A DNA stretch of 64,000 nt from NCBI GenBank assembly GCA_947089425.1, contig CAMUKG010000003.1, positions 62,001-126,000 of the forward strand, read 5' to 3'. This DNA comes from an uncultured Clostridia bacterium. GTDB taxonomy: Bacteria > Bacillota > Clostridia > Christensenellales > Pumilibacteraceae. Shown here in pieces: positions 35,201-42,719 of this stretch (positions are counted from its first letter, which is position 1; every line of letters starts with the position of its first letter). The translations under genes and the position numbers were made by a program. The notes under the pieces were generated by a model. That model did no database searches, was not told the origin of the DNA, and saw nothing but the letters and a program-made list of their open reading frames with translations.

Positions 35201-36075
35201 CCGCCGACAATGCGCTTAAAGCAAATACCTTTACTCGCACGGGTTACACGTTTGCGGGTTGGGAAATAGACGGCAACGTGTATCAAGCGGGCACGGTGAC
35301 GCAAGGCGTGAATTTCGCGTCGACGCAGGGCGCGACAGTTACAGCCACCGCGCAATGGACGCCGATTACTTACACGGTTACGTATGCGGGCGGCGCCGAC
35401 GGCGTTACGGGCTCTATGCAAAACAGTACGTTTACTTACGACAGCAAGACGAATTTGTTGAGAAACAATAATTTCGTTCGCACCGGCTATAATTTCGTTT
35501 GTTGGGTGATAAACGGAAACGAATATGATGTCGGAACGGTCGCGCAAGGAACAAATTTTGCAAGTACGCAAAGCGCTACCGTTACCGCAACCGCCAAATG
35601 GCGAGAAAACACATATCTTGTGCGCTACAATGCGGGCGGCGGCGCGGGCAATATGTCCGACAGCACGTTTACGTATAATAAAACGAACACGCTTAAAGCG
35701 AATACTTTTACGCGCGAGGGTTATACGTTCGCAGGGTGGAATATCGGCGGCACAACGTATCAGCCGGGAACTACTACGGTTAACTTTACCGCGACTTACG
35801 GCGATACGATTACGGCGACGGCAGTGTGGACGCCGAACACTTACACCGTGCGCTACGAGGGCGGCACGGGAGCGTCGGGCTCTACGGCAAGCAGCACGTT
35901 CACATACGGGCAAAGCAACACTCTTGCGACTTGCGGATTCACTCGCGAGGGATATAGGTTCGCGGGGTGGAGCATAGGCGGCGAAACGTATCAAGCAGGC
36001 GCAACTACGGTTAACTTTACCTCGACCGACGGCGCCGCAGTTACGGCAACGGCCGTGTGGGAAGCAATTTCCTAA
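32242..36075 (+). CDS. five-TM protein with seven InlB-type (Listeria-Bacteroides) repeats
   Basis: The 1277-residue protein has five hydrophobic helices within residues 29-170. A beta-rich region (to about 390) contains short LRR-like strands. Four degenerate then seven regular InlB B-repeats of about 75-80 residues follow (34395-36073), each with the pattern Y.V.Y..GG.., STFTYD, N.F.R.GY.F.GW, and A.A.W. The regular repeats are highly alike, as expected for recent tandem duplication. InlB repeats normally sit outside the cell, so this should be the surface-exposed member of an otherwise intracellular operon. There is no LPxTG or Gly-Cys tail; the anchor is the N-terminal TM bundle. It overlaps the previous stop by 4 nt. 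A strong terminator follows. Confidence 0.8.
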   Translation: MSKTKSSSVKKINKEKAFVNEKAKTIISNVGFYLMLLLDGLFLVVLLMSGFEFPLLLLTIWVLILEVLAVLFMLPIPLLQVGIAKKHVVQLIIFLLMPLLEIVAALVFNSFTGSTSAVTVYIILAAARIVMWLTAFFLSRKGLGVGGASALVAIIAAVFVFGGAGAVFEFPLGDRPLLFEYNADTVTDEDGNVLYGKGYVITKVLEGMRDNVRIPSTYKGEPVVALDSRYYVSSSRDKTKTLELPANIEYCSFFSDNIKNLTVHGKNVRFSSVIMGGLENVTFTSSEALPQNLPNFGVGILGTTDYNGEKIIEFKEGEEYKLPKTISFDRELIDDAMSSTNQYFRYARERFVPILEQDEHYVMYYTDCALEDQELKDQYCKNGDYYVDSEKYALYNGYIIDGFYEDTQIVKGDTVSLPSPNLQNEYGANYEFLGWYTSRDYTEQVTSLRGNANTKLFAKYRWLYTVELYKDSSDEKPTETFQYHKESADRVLPNEVTDAQWGKQDYAFCGWFDKGNANPQRNQDVKSIPTSSVGDRKYAPVYKRLYTLTVHSQSGTYNNVTNLPLGNDKFQFHEWSDLTKLDANATKTGSEAPVGYTFMGWYRNYNGLTYSEKVTEFPLRREQYRDGTWSDDYLLENVDLYLKFNLNYAITIDTNGGTLSSQAPSYYHVESQTFSIPSASRTGYNFKGWHLGSESGETVVNIPTGSTGEKKFFAEFTPIHYTVQYDANGGTGSAPSNSVFTYDAADNTLRANGISNFTRTGYEFSGWRIVNKNFDAGATVPQGENFTATDGATVTARANWTPITYTVEYSAGEEATGSVSSSTFTYDAENRIASGNGLSKTGYTFDGWYLSGNSGVTYRPGATTHNFTSTKNATITLVASWKANTYYIRYDANGGEGSMTNSTFIYDGVSQSLKANTFTRTGYTFVGWSINGTVYPAGTVAHGINFSSANGATVSALAQWKANTYYVNYVNGGGSGNMAMSEFTYDSADNALKANTFTRTGYTFAGWEIDGNVYQAGTVTQGVNFASTQGATVTATAQWTPITYTVTYAGGADGVTGSMQNSTFTYDSKTNLLRNNNFVRTGYNFVCWVINGNEYDVGTVAQGTNFASTQSATVTATAKWRENTYLVRYNAGGGAGNMSDSTFTYNKTNTLKANTFTREGYTFAGWNIGGTTYQPGTTTVNFTATYGDTITATAVWTPNTYTVRYEGGTGASGSTASSTFTYGQSNTLATCGFTREGYRFAGWSIGGETYQAGATTVNFTSTDGAAVTATAVWEAIS

Positions 36076-36101
36076 AACGAATAAAAACTAAACGAGAACA
36101 T

Positions 36102-36142
36102 AAACAAAAAACACCGAGTAAAAAATTCGGTGTTTTTTGTTT
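36102..36142 (+). terminator. intrinsic terminator of the ESCRT-like operon
   Basis: A perfect 16-bp stem (36102-36117 with 36127-36142) carries TTTTTTGTTT in its 3' arm. It lies 27 nt after the last gene of the operon. Confidence 0.9.
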
Positions 36143-36256
36143 ACAAAGGAAGAATTTTTGAATTTAGGGTTACGGTTTATTCTTATACTCATCTACCTCC
36201 TTATCGCCTCATATATGGTATAAAACTCGCGGCGACGTTTTTTGAAAAAAAGGAAG

Positions 36257-36343
36257 ATGATGAAAAACTTATTTTACAAAGGAGGAACGCCGCCGCGAAT
36301 TTTATCGGATTATGTATGCACTAAGTATATATCCCGATTGTGA
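36257..36343 (+). other. possible 28-residue small ORF in a long inverted repeat
   Basis: A short frame (MMKNLFYKGGTPPRILSD and ten more residues) has AAGGAAG close before its ATG. It lies across an inverted repeat, CTCGCGGCGACGTT (near 36226) against AACGCCGCCGCGAA (near 36286). The surrounding 36143-36383 holds no other gene. Support is weak; it may be a structured relic rather than a peptide gene. Confidence 0.2.
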
Positions 36344-36383
36344 TAAACGCATGACCGCAAAATAAAAAATAAATTTAATTTTT

Positions 36384-36482
36384 GTTGCCTCTTTAAGCAA
36401 TGTATTCGCTTATGTCATTGCGAGCGAGTGAAACGAGCGCGGCAATCTTTTAAAAAGCGACCTATTGCAGCAAGAGGGCAAC
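36384..36482. repeat. palindromic repeat element with inverted 17-nt ends (copy 2)
   Basis: This compact 99-bp copy starts GTTGCCTCTTTAAGCAA and ends TTGCAGCAAGAGGGCAAC, near perfect inverted ends. The core ATTGCGAGCGAGTGAAACGA...GCAATCTTTTAAAAAG matches the core of copy 1 (7464-7673). It ends 2 nt from the htpG stop codon and may form its terminator. Confidence 0.7.
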
Positions 36483-36484
36483 AA

Positions 36485-38284
36485 CTATAACAACTTAACC
36501 AACAGCGCGGCAAGGGCTGCGGAATCGTCGACGGGGAGATTTTCTTGCAGTAGCGCCGCATTATAGAGTGCAAGGGTGTAGTCGGCGAACTTTTCGTCGG
36601 CTTCGGATAGCTTTGATAATTTCACAAAAGCGGGGTGGTCGGGGTTGAGTTCGAGCACGCGCGCCGCCGAAATTCCTTCGCTTCCCGGCATGGCTTTTAG
36701 CACGCGTTCCATTTCGAGCGATATGTCGCTGTCGCTCGTGAGGCACGCGGCGGCGGATTTGAGACGGGCGGTAAGGCGCACGTCTTTAACCTTTTTGCCG
36801 AGCAGTTCTTTCATTTTGGCGAGCTTTTTCGAGTAATCGTCCGCTTTCTTTTCAAGTTCCGCTTTTTTCTCGTCCGAAACTTCGGCGGCGTTTTTGTCGG
36901 CGACCGAAACGAATTTTTTGCCGTCGTAGCTTTCGAGCATTTTAATCACGAATTCGTCGATACTGTCTTTGAGGCAAAGTATTTCGTATCCTTTTTCGAG
37001 GAAAACTTCCACTTGCGGCAACGCTTTAATCGCGTCGGCGCTTGTGCCCGCCGCATAGTAAATATTGTCTTGCCCCTCTTTCATGCGAGAGACGTATTCC
37101 GAAAAACTCACGAGCTTGTTTTCGTTCGATTCGAAAAGCAACAAGTCTTTGAAATCGTCTTTTTTCGCGCCGAAATTATTGTAAGCGCCCATTTTGAGCG
37201 AGTTACCGAATTCGCGGAACATTTTTTCGTAGCCCTCGCGGTCGGCTTGCAACCATTTTTTGAGTTCCGAACGAATTTTCTTTTCGAGCGACACCGCAAT
37301 CGCTTTGAGTTGGCGGTCCTTTTGCAAGAGTTCGCGCGAAATGTTTAGACTTATGTCGGGCGAATCGACGAGCCCCTTAATAAAGCCCAATTCGTCGGGG
37401 AGAAGGTCGGAACACTGCTCCATTATGAGCACTCCGCCGCTGTAAAGCGACAGTCCCTTTTTATAATCGCGGGTGTAGTAGTCGAACGGCGCTTTTTGCG
37501 GCACGAACAAAAGCATCGAATAGTTTATATTGCCCTCGACTTGCGCCGTCATTACGTGGGCGGGTTCGAGGTAGTCGAAAAATTTGTCGCGATAAAAACC
37601 GTCGTATTCCTCTTTTTTCACTTCCGACTTTTTCTTACGCCACAGCGGCGTCATGCTGTTAAGCGTTTTGTCGCCGAGCACTATGGGATAGCGAATGTAG
37701 TCCGAATATTTTTTAACGAGGCGGGTGAGGGTGTGCTCGTCGGTAAAGTCGCCGTAGGCGCAGTCCTCGTCGTCAGGCTTTAAATGCAAAACAATTTCGG
37801 TACCCGCGTTCTCACGTTCGCATTCGGTCACGGTGTAGCCGTCGGCTCCGCTGCTTTCCCACTTGTTGGCAACCGTTTCGCCCGCTTTGCGGCTTATAAC
37901 CGTTACTTTGTCGGCAACCATAAACGACGAATAAAATCCCACGCCGAACTGCCCGATTAAGCTTTCGGCGGTGTTTTGCTTCTCTTTGAATTCGAGAGTA
38001 CCGCTCTTTGCGATTGTGCCCAGATTCTCTTCCATTTCGGCGCGAGTCATGCCGCAACCGTTGTCGGTAATCGTGAGAGTGCGCGCGGCGGCGTCGGGCG
38101 AAAGAATAATTTTGAACTCCGCCGAAAGCGACGAATCCGTAAGGCTCATGTAGTGCCGCTTGTCTATTGCATCACTGCAATTACTTATAAGTTCGCGCAA
38201 AAAGATTTCGCGGTTGGTGTAAATCGAATTTATCATCAAATCGAGCAACTTTTTCGATTCGGCTTTAAACTGTTTTTTTGCCAT
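36485..38284 (-). CDS. htpG: HtpG (bacterial Hsp90 chaperone)
   Basis: The 599-residue protein is a full-length HtpG. The N-terminal GHKL ATPase domain shows IYTNREIFLRELISNCSDAIDK, TITDNGCGM, IGQFGVGFYSSFMVAD, and TEIVLHLK. The middle domain shows YDGFYRDKFFDYLEPAH, FVPQKAPFDYYTRDYKKGLSLYSGGVLIM and NISRELLQKD. The dimer domain is C-terminal. It is a cytosolic, ATP-driven dimeric chaperone. The frame extends four codons upstream, but that first ATG overlaps the TTGGAGG ribosome site, so the second ATG is chosen. No CIRCE operator is seen near the promoter. The 3' end abuts the palindromic repeat. Confidence 0.96.
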   Translation of the reverse strand: MAKKQFKAESKKLLDLMINSIYTNREIFLRELISNCSDAIDKRHYMSLTDSSLSAEFKIILSPDAAARTLTITDNGCGMTRAEMEENLGTIAKSGTLEFKEKQNTAESLIGQFGVGFYSSFMVADKVTVISRKAGETVANKWESSGADGYTVTECERENAGTEIVLHLKPDDEDCAYGDFTDEHTLTRLVKKYSDYIRYPIVLGDKTLNSMTPLWRKKKSEVKKEEYDGFYRDKFFDYLEPAHVMTAQVEGNINYSMLLFVPQKAPFDYYTRDYKKGLSLYSGGVLIMEQCSDLLPDELGFIKGLVDSPDISLNISRELLQKDRQLKAIAVSLEKKIRSELKKWLQADREGYEKMFREFGNSLKMGAYNNFGAKKDDFKDLLLFESNENKLVSFSEYVSRMKEGQDNIYYAAGTSADAIKALPQVEVFLEKGYEILCLKDSIDEFVIKMLESYDGKKFVSVADKNAAEVSDEKKAELEKKADDYSKKLAKMKELLGKKVKDVRLTARLKSAAACLTSDSDISLEMERVLKAMPGSEGISAARVLELNPDHPAFVKLSKLSEADEKFADYTLALYNAALLQENLPVDDSAALAALLVKLL

Positions 38285-38323
38285 TTTTGCCTCCAAACGT
38301 TTTTATTTTTTGTAAACTATGTA

Positions 38324-38352
38324 ATTATACCGCTTTCGCAATAAAAAATCAA
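38324..38352 (-). promoter_or_regulatory. sigma-A promoter of htpG
   Basis: On the minus strand TTGATT and TATAAT are 17 bp apart, and the -10 box ends 39 nt before the ATG. Confidence 0.75.
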
Positions 38353-38459
38353 ATATTTTTATGCGATAAAACTTTTGTCGCGAATAGTTTTTGCTACGTC
38401 GGCGTTTGCGATAATACGTGCGTGTTTTTCCGTAGCCCCATATGAAAAACAAAAAAGAA

Positions 38460-39335
38460 CTAAAAATCGGGGGTGTAGTCGCGCGTTGCCGACGAGCGAA
38501 ACTGCATAAAGCCGTCAAGCCCAAGCCGTTTTGCGGCGTTTACTACGCGGTTATATTCGAGCGAAGTGATTTTGCGACTTAGCGCAGGGTCGCCAGTTTT
38601 ATTGAACGACGGCGTGTATTGACTCATAACGCTGACGCGAGCGGCGGGGAAGAGTTCGGCAATTCTCTCCATGATTTTTTCGCCGTCGTGCGATAATCCC
38701 GGCAGAACAAGGTGACGAATAATTGTGCCGCACACCGCGAGTCCGTTTTCTTCGCGATATTCGCCCGTTTGCCTCACCATTTCGGCAATCGCTTTTTCGG
38801 CGATTTCGGGGTAATTTTCCGCGCCCGAATATTTTTTTGCCGCGTCGTTGCTTATATATTTGAAGTCGGGAAGATACACGTCTATAAGTCCGTCGAGCAT
38901 TCGCAAAGCTTCCGCTTTTTCGTATCCCGAACTGTTATAAACTACGGGAACGTGCAATTTGGGTTTCGCGAGCAGTAAAAATTCGACTACGTGCGGCAAA
39001 AAGTGCGCGGCGGTAACGAGGTTTATATTGTGCGCGCCCGCTTCTTGAAGCTTAAACGCCATTTCGGCGAGCTGTTGCGGCGAGACAACTACGCCCGTCT
39101 TTTCCCCGTGCGATATGGGCGCGTTTTGGCAATATCCGCACATAAGATTGCAACCGCAAAAGAAAATCGCCCCGCTTCCTCGCGTGCCGCTAATAGGCGG
39201 CTCCTCGAAAAAGTGAAGCATGGTTTTGCTTATTCGCATTTCGTTTGAGGTATTGCACGCCCCTCTGCCTTTCGTGCGGTCGGCTCCGCATTCTCGCGGA
39301 CAAAGCGTGCATTGAGTGGGGGAATAAGGAGACAT
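38460..39335 (-). CDS. PflX-like radical SAM protein
   Basis: The 291-residue protein resembles the PflX group (COG1313), homologues of pyruvate formate-lyase activating enzyme. An N-terminal Cys cluster (CTLCPRECG, GACNTS) precedes the radical SAM motif CNLMCGYC (C-x3-C-x2-C in FFCGCNLMCGYCQN), which binds the [4Fe-4S] cluster that cleaves SAM. Later blocks NLVTAAHFLPHV, VVYNSSGYE and VYLPDFKY are typical of the group. The substrate is unknown. The ATG has AAGGAT nearby. It is monocistronic between two terminator hairpins and the htpG promoter. Glycyl-radical activation is possible, but no glycyl radical enzyme is in the window. Confidence 0.82.
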   Translation of the reverse strand: MSPYSPTQCTLCPRECGADRTKGRGACNTSNEMRISKTMLHFFEEPPISGTRGSGAIFFCGCNLMCGYCQNAPISHGEKTGVVVSPQQLAEMAFKLQEAGAHNINLVTAAHFLPHVVEFLLLAKPKLHVPVVYNSSGYEKAEALRMLDGLIDVYLPDFKYISNDAAKKYSGAENYPEIAEKAIAEMVRQTGEYREENGLAVCGTIIRHLVLPGLSHDGEKIMERIAELFPAARVSVMSQYTPSFNKTGDPALSRKITSLEYNRVVNAAKRLGLDGFMQFRSSATRDYTPDF

Positions 39336-39425
39336 ATAAATATCCTTTTTAGCTGCCCTCTTGCGGCAAACATATCGATTTTTTATCTTTTTGTTGTAAT
39401 TTTTCGAGTAACCGCCGCTTATGTT

Positions 39426-39462
39426 AACCTGCCTTTTTGGCGCTCAAAAGGCAGGTTTTTGG
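39426..39462 (+). terminator. hairpin with T-run (plus-strand terminator form)
   Basis: A perfect 12-bp stem AACCTGCCTTTT/AAAAGGCAGGTT is followed by TTTTT on the plus strand. No plus-strand gene precedes it, so its use is unclear; it may block antisense transcription. Confidence 0.5.
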
Positions 39463-39490
39463 CGAGAACGAAAAAAGTTACATTAGAAGA

Positions 39491-39538
39491 TAAAGAAAAA
39501 AAGCGCTTTCATTGCTTCAAGAGGCAACGAAAGCGCTT
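39491..39538 (-). terminator. intrinsic terminator of the RAYT gene built on the REP motif
   Basis: On the minus strand AAGCGCTTTC and GAAAGCGCTT enclose GTTGCCTCTTGAAGCAAT, giving a stem of about 15 bp, followed by TTTTTTTCTTT. The inner palindrome is the same 17-nt motif that forms the ends of the repeats at 7464 and 36384. Confidence 0.85.
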
Positions 39539-39563
39539 CGTTGCGGGCTTACGCAACTCATTC

Positions 39564-40319
39564 TTATTCTTCCCCCAAATAAACCTTTAATGCTTTTTCC
39601 ACCGCGCTCTTGCTCACCATTAGCACGCGCGAGAGTTGGCGTATGCTCGCGCCCTCGCCGCAAAGTTTGTGCGCTATTTCTCCCAGCATGGGGAGCGTTA
39701 TGCGTTCGGCTTCTTCGGGCGTCATAAACTTGGTAATTCGGCGAACGAGCGCTACCGCTTGCTCGTCGGAAAGAGCTTTTTTCTTTTTGCCCGTAGCAAA
39801 TTTTCGTTCGGGCTCGCTTTCCATTTCTTCTTTAAATCGCATAACGCTGTCGTCGAACAACAGCATTAATGAGTCGCTCCGCATTCCTTTTTTGGTTAAA
39901 TAATTCCCGTAGGTGGAATAGGGGTAAGAAACGCTTTCGTTTTCCGAGAGCGGCAGGCGGTGAACGAAGCGCACAGCGTCGATTAGCTCATCGTCCGATT
40001 CGAGCGGCTCGGAAATATAGCGGTCGTAAAACAACTTGCCGCTTCGATTGTATTTTTCGTTGCAACGCACGGCATAAGACGACACGAGAGTTTTCAGAGA
40101 ATCGCCGAGCGGACGCAATCCCTCTTTGAGCACCAAATGCGCAATTTCCGAAAAAAGACAATAAGCGTAAGTTTCAAGATAGTCGCGTTCGGCAGTTTTA
40201 TGCAGTAACGACAAAAAATAGCGATAGTCGTCGTCTTCGGCAAACAAAAGCTTGTCGTTGCCTTTAAGCACAACGTGATACATGCCGCTTTCGCTTTTTT
40301 CTCTCGCCTTTCTTGCCAT
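39564..40319 (-). CDS. REP-associated tyrosine transposase-like protein (RAYT)
   Basis: The 251-residue protein belongs to the Y1/IS200-like RAYT group: MARKAREKSESGMYHVVLKGND, YCLFSEIAHLVL, YAVRCNEKYNRSGKLFYDRY and a C-terminal helix-turn-helix (SIRQLSRVLMVSKSAVEKAL). RAYTs are single-copy, housekeeping-like enzymes thought to move or process REP palindromes. The usual HxH (NHVHLL) is changed to IAHLVL here, so one metal ligand is missing and the protein may be domesticated or inactive as a nuclease. A promoter puts the start point 3 nt before the chosen ATG, which excludes the upstream in-frame ATG. A REP-like palindrome forms its terminator. Confidence 0.75.
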   Translation of the reverse strand: MARKAREKSESGMYHVVLKGNDKLLFAEDDDYRYFLSLLHKTAERDYLETYAYCLFSEIAHLVLKEGLRPLGDSLKTLVSSYAVRCNEKYNRSGKLFYDRYISEPLESDDELIDAVRFVHRLPLSENESVSYPYSTYGNYLTKKGMRSDSLMLLFDDSVMRFKEEMESEPERKFATGKKKKALSDEQAVALVRRITKFMTPEEAERITLPMLGEIAHKLCGEGASIRQLSRVLMVSKSAVEKALKVYLGEE

Positions 40320-40328
40320 AGTAAAGTT

Positions 40329-40357
40329 AGTATAACGCAAACGATTTCAAAAGTCAA
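40329..40357 (-). promoter_or_regulatory. promoter of the RAYT gene, 3-nt leader
   Basis: On the minus strand TTGACT and TATACT are 17 bp apart. The predicted start is near 40322, only 3 nt before the ATG, and there is no Shine-Dalgarno site. Confidence 0.75.
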
Positions 40358-40626
40358 GCATTCTGCGTCCCTGCGTCTGCACTGCTTAAAATTATGCCGA
40401 TTCGAGCGAATGCAGCGCTCAAATTCGCATTGAAAACAGTGACATTTTTAAACGCGATTTTAAAATAGTATACATATTTACTATTTTTATGATATTAAAC
40501 GGGCAAAAAAATAGCGAATAAGTACATAAATTACGCCGATAATGGCGAAAATAGGGTAAAAATACGGTTGTATTCCCATAAACGCATAGTTCGTATGATT
40601 TTTGTATAGTGTGCCGATTTTTACTA

Positions 40627-40655
40627 TTGAAAAAATCGCGGTTTTATGATACGAT
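40627..40655 (+). promoter_or_regulatory. promoter of the glycan-use locus
   Basis: TTGAAA (40627-40632), a 17-bp spacer and TACGAT (40650-40655) precede the GH78-like gene. The rest of the gap 40358-40626 is AT-rich and without genes, and may hold binding sites for the AraC regulator encoded downstream. Confidence 0.65.
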
Positions 40656-40688
40656 TATCGTGTAAGTTCACAGGGAGCGTTTTATTGC

Positions 40689-42719
40689 ATGGCAAAAGGC
40701 ATAACGGTAGGAAAATGGATTTGGTATCCCGACGATTTCGAAATAGAGCTGTCGGCACGTTTCATGTTGCGCAGATTCGAGCGCGACGTGCCCATACCGC
40801 CGTTTTGGAAACAATATTCTTGTTGGCGTAACGTGAAGTTTACTAAAAAGGCTAAGCTTGACGAGCCCGAAACTCTTTTCGTTACCGCAGAGGGAATTTT
40901 CAACGTTACCGTAGACGGAGCGTACGTTTACGACGCCGACGGGAAATACGAGTTGACGGCGGGCGAACACGAAGTCGTGATAAGCGTTGCCGCCGAGAAA
41001 GGACTCCCTGCCGTAAAAGCGGACGGGAACGTTTTCGCAACCGACGGAAGTTATTTAGTTACTTGCAACGACCATAACTATATGCCCGCCGCTTTCAACG
41101 ATTGTCTTGTTTACGGCGATTCCACCCCCAACAACGTGAAACTTCCCGAAAAAGTTTGCGAGCCCGTTCGCACGCTTAAAAAGGGAAATACGATGATATA
41201 CGATTTTGGACGCGAGCTTTTTGCGCGCGTGAGGTTGCTCGGCGCAAAAAAAGGACAAATCGCCAAAATTTACTACGGCGAGTCGGAAGAAGAGGCGGCG
41301 GACTTCGATTGTTGCGAGCTCACCGCGAAACTAGAAATTGCGGGCGACGTTGCCGAAACGGACAACTGCCAAGCGTTTAGATTTTTGGCGGTGAAAGGGG
41401 CGAGCTTTAACTCGGTGCAAGCGCTTTCGGAGTATTTGCCTCAACCGCGCGAAGCTACTTTTTATTCGAGCGATTCGCTTTTAAACAAAATTTTCGACGT
41501 TTCCAAATATACGCTTTCGCTCACAACCCGCGAGTTTATTATAGACGGCATAAAGCGCGACCGTTGGGTTTGGTCGGGCGACGCCTATCAAGGTTATCTT
41601 ATGGATTACTACTGCTTTTTCGATAAAGACGCGGCGCGCCGAACAATGCTCGGCATGTTCGGACGCGAGCCTTTCGATTTGCACTTAAACCACATAATGG
41701 ACTATACCTTTTACTGGATTATGGGCTTTTGCGACTATTATCGCTACACGGGAGACAAAGAGTTTACTTTGCGTAACCTATCCAAAGCGGTGAGCGCTCT
41801 CGAATATTGCATATCGCGCACCGACGAAAGCGGACTCATGAAAGGGCTCGACGGCGACTGGGTGTTTATCGATTGGGCTGATAACCTCGACAACACGGGC
41901 GAAGTAAGCTTCGAAAATATGCTGTATTGCATTTCGCTAGGAATGCTCGGCGAACTCTTGCGTTCGTTCGGCAAAGAGGAAGAGGCTGTTAGATATGAAA
42001 CGCTTCGCGCACGCGTTGCCGAAAAGCTCGAAAAATTTTGGGACGAAGAAAAAGGCGCGTATATTCATTCTTTTAAAGACGGCGTGCCCGACGGAAAAAT
42101 TTTCCGCTATGCAAACATTTTTGCGATTATTTACGATTTGTGTTCGCCCGAACGCCAAAAGCGCATTGTGGATTGCGTTTTAAAATCCGACAAGGTGCAG
42201 GCTATTACAACTCCGTACATGCGCTTTTACGAGCTTGCCGCGTTGATGAAAGCGGGCGAAACGGAATACGTGCTCGACGAAATACGCGATTACTGGGGCG
42301 GAATGCTCGGCGAGGGCGCCACTACTTTTTGGGAGACTTACGACAGGCGACAAAAGGGCGACGAAAAATACGCTATGTACGGGCGGCGATACGGAAAGAG
42401 CCTTTGCCACACTTGGGGCGCGAGTCCTCTTTACTTGCTCGGAAGATACGTTGCGGGATTACAGCCCGCCGATTGCGGCAAGTCGTTCGTTTTGGAGCCT
42501 AAGCTCGCGGGACTGGACTTTCTCGAATACTCGTTGCCTTTCGGCGACGGCGAAATAACTTTGCGGGTAAAAAACGGAGGAATAAAAGTTTTAAGCACCG
42601 CAATGAGCGGAACGCTCGTGTGGAACGGAAAGCGTTATCGCGTTGAAGCGGGGCGCGAATTAAATTTGGCGACTGTGCCTACGGGGAAAGAATATGCAGT
42701 TCAATATGAAAATGTTTGA
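40689..42719 (+). CDS. GH78-like alpha-L-rhamnosidase
   Basis: The 676-residue protein has an N-terminal beta-sandwich region (about 1-240) and an (alpha/alpha)6 barrel. Key GH78 signatures are DGIKRDRWVWSGDAYQG, which holds the acidic residues of the catalytic site, and FWETYD near residue 555, the likely general base. WGASPLYLLGRYVAGLQP and a C-terminal beta domain with GDGEITLRV follow. There is no signal peptide, so the enzyme is cytoplasmic and acts on imported oligosaccharides. It is slightly shorter than many GH78 enzymes. It is the first gene of a long same-strand locus; the AraC gene begins inside its last 26 bases. Rhamnose specificity is inferred from family only. Confidence 0.8.
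   Translation: MAKGITVGKWIWYPDDFEIELSARFMLRRFERDVPIPPFWKQYSCWRNVKFTKKAKLDEPETLFVTAEGIFNVTVDGAYVYDADGKYELTAGEHEVVISVAAEKGLPAVKADGNVFATDGSYLVTCNDHNYMPAAFNDCLVYGDSTPNNVKLPEKVCEPVRTLKKGNTMIYDFGRELFARVRLLGAKKGQIAKIYYGESEEEAADFDCCELTAKLEIAGDVAETDNCQAFRFLAVKGASFNSVQALSEYLPQPREATFYSSDSLLNKIFDVSKYTLSLTTREFIIDGIKRDRWVWSGDAYQGYLMDYYCFFDKDAARRTMLGMFGREPFDLHLNHIMDYTFYWIMGFCDYYRYTGDKEFTLRNLSKAVSALEYCISRTDESGLMKGLDGDWVFIDWADNLDNTGEVSFENMLYCISLGMLGELLRSFGKEEEAVRYETLRARVAEKLEKFWDEEKGAYIHSFKDGVPDGKIFRYANIFAIIYDLCSPERQKRIVDCVLKSDKVQAITTPYMRFYELAALMKAGETEYVLDEIRDYWGGMLGEGATTFWETYDRRQKGDEKYAMYGRRYGKSLCHTWGASPLYLLGRYVAGLQPADCGKSFVLEPKLAGLDFLEYSLPFGDGEITLRVKNGGIKVLSTAMSGTLVWNGKRYRVEAGRELNLATVPTGKEYAVQYENV

Noticed and set aside
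34395..36073. Tandem DNA repeats that might suggest a CRISPR array
   Set aside because: The repeat unit is about 230 bp, protein-coding (InlB B-repeats), with no short identical repeats and unique spacers, and no cas genes nearby.
36130..36324. A 64-codon open frame after the operon terminator
   Set aside because: It starts inside the terminator hairpin, has no ribosome site and no recognisable sequence.
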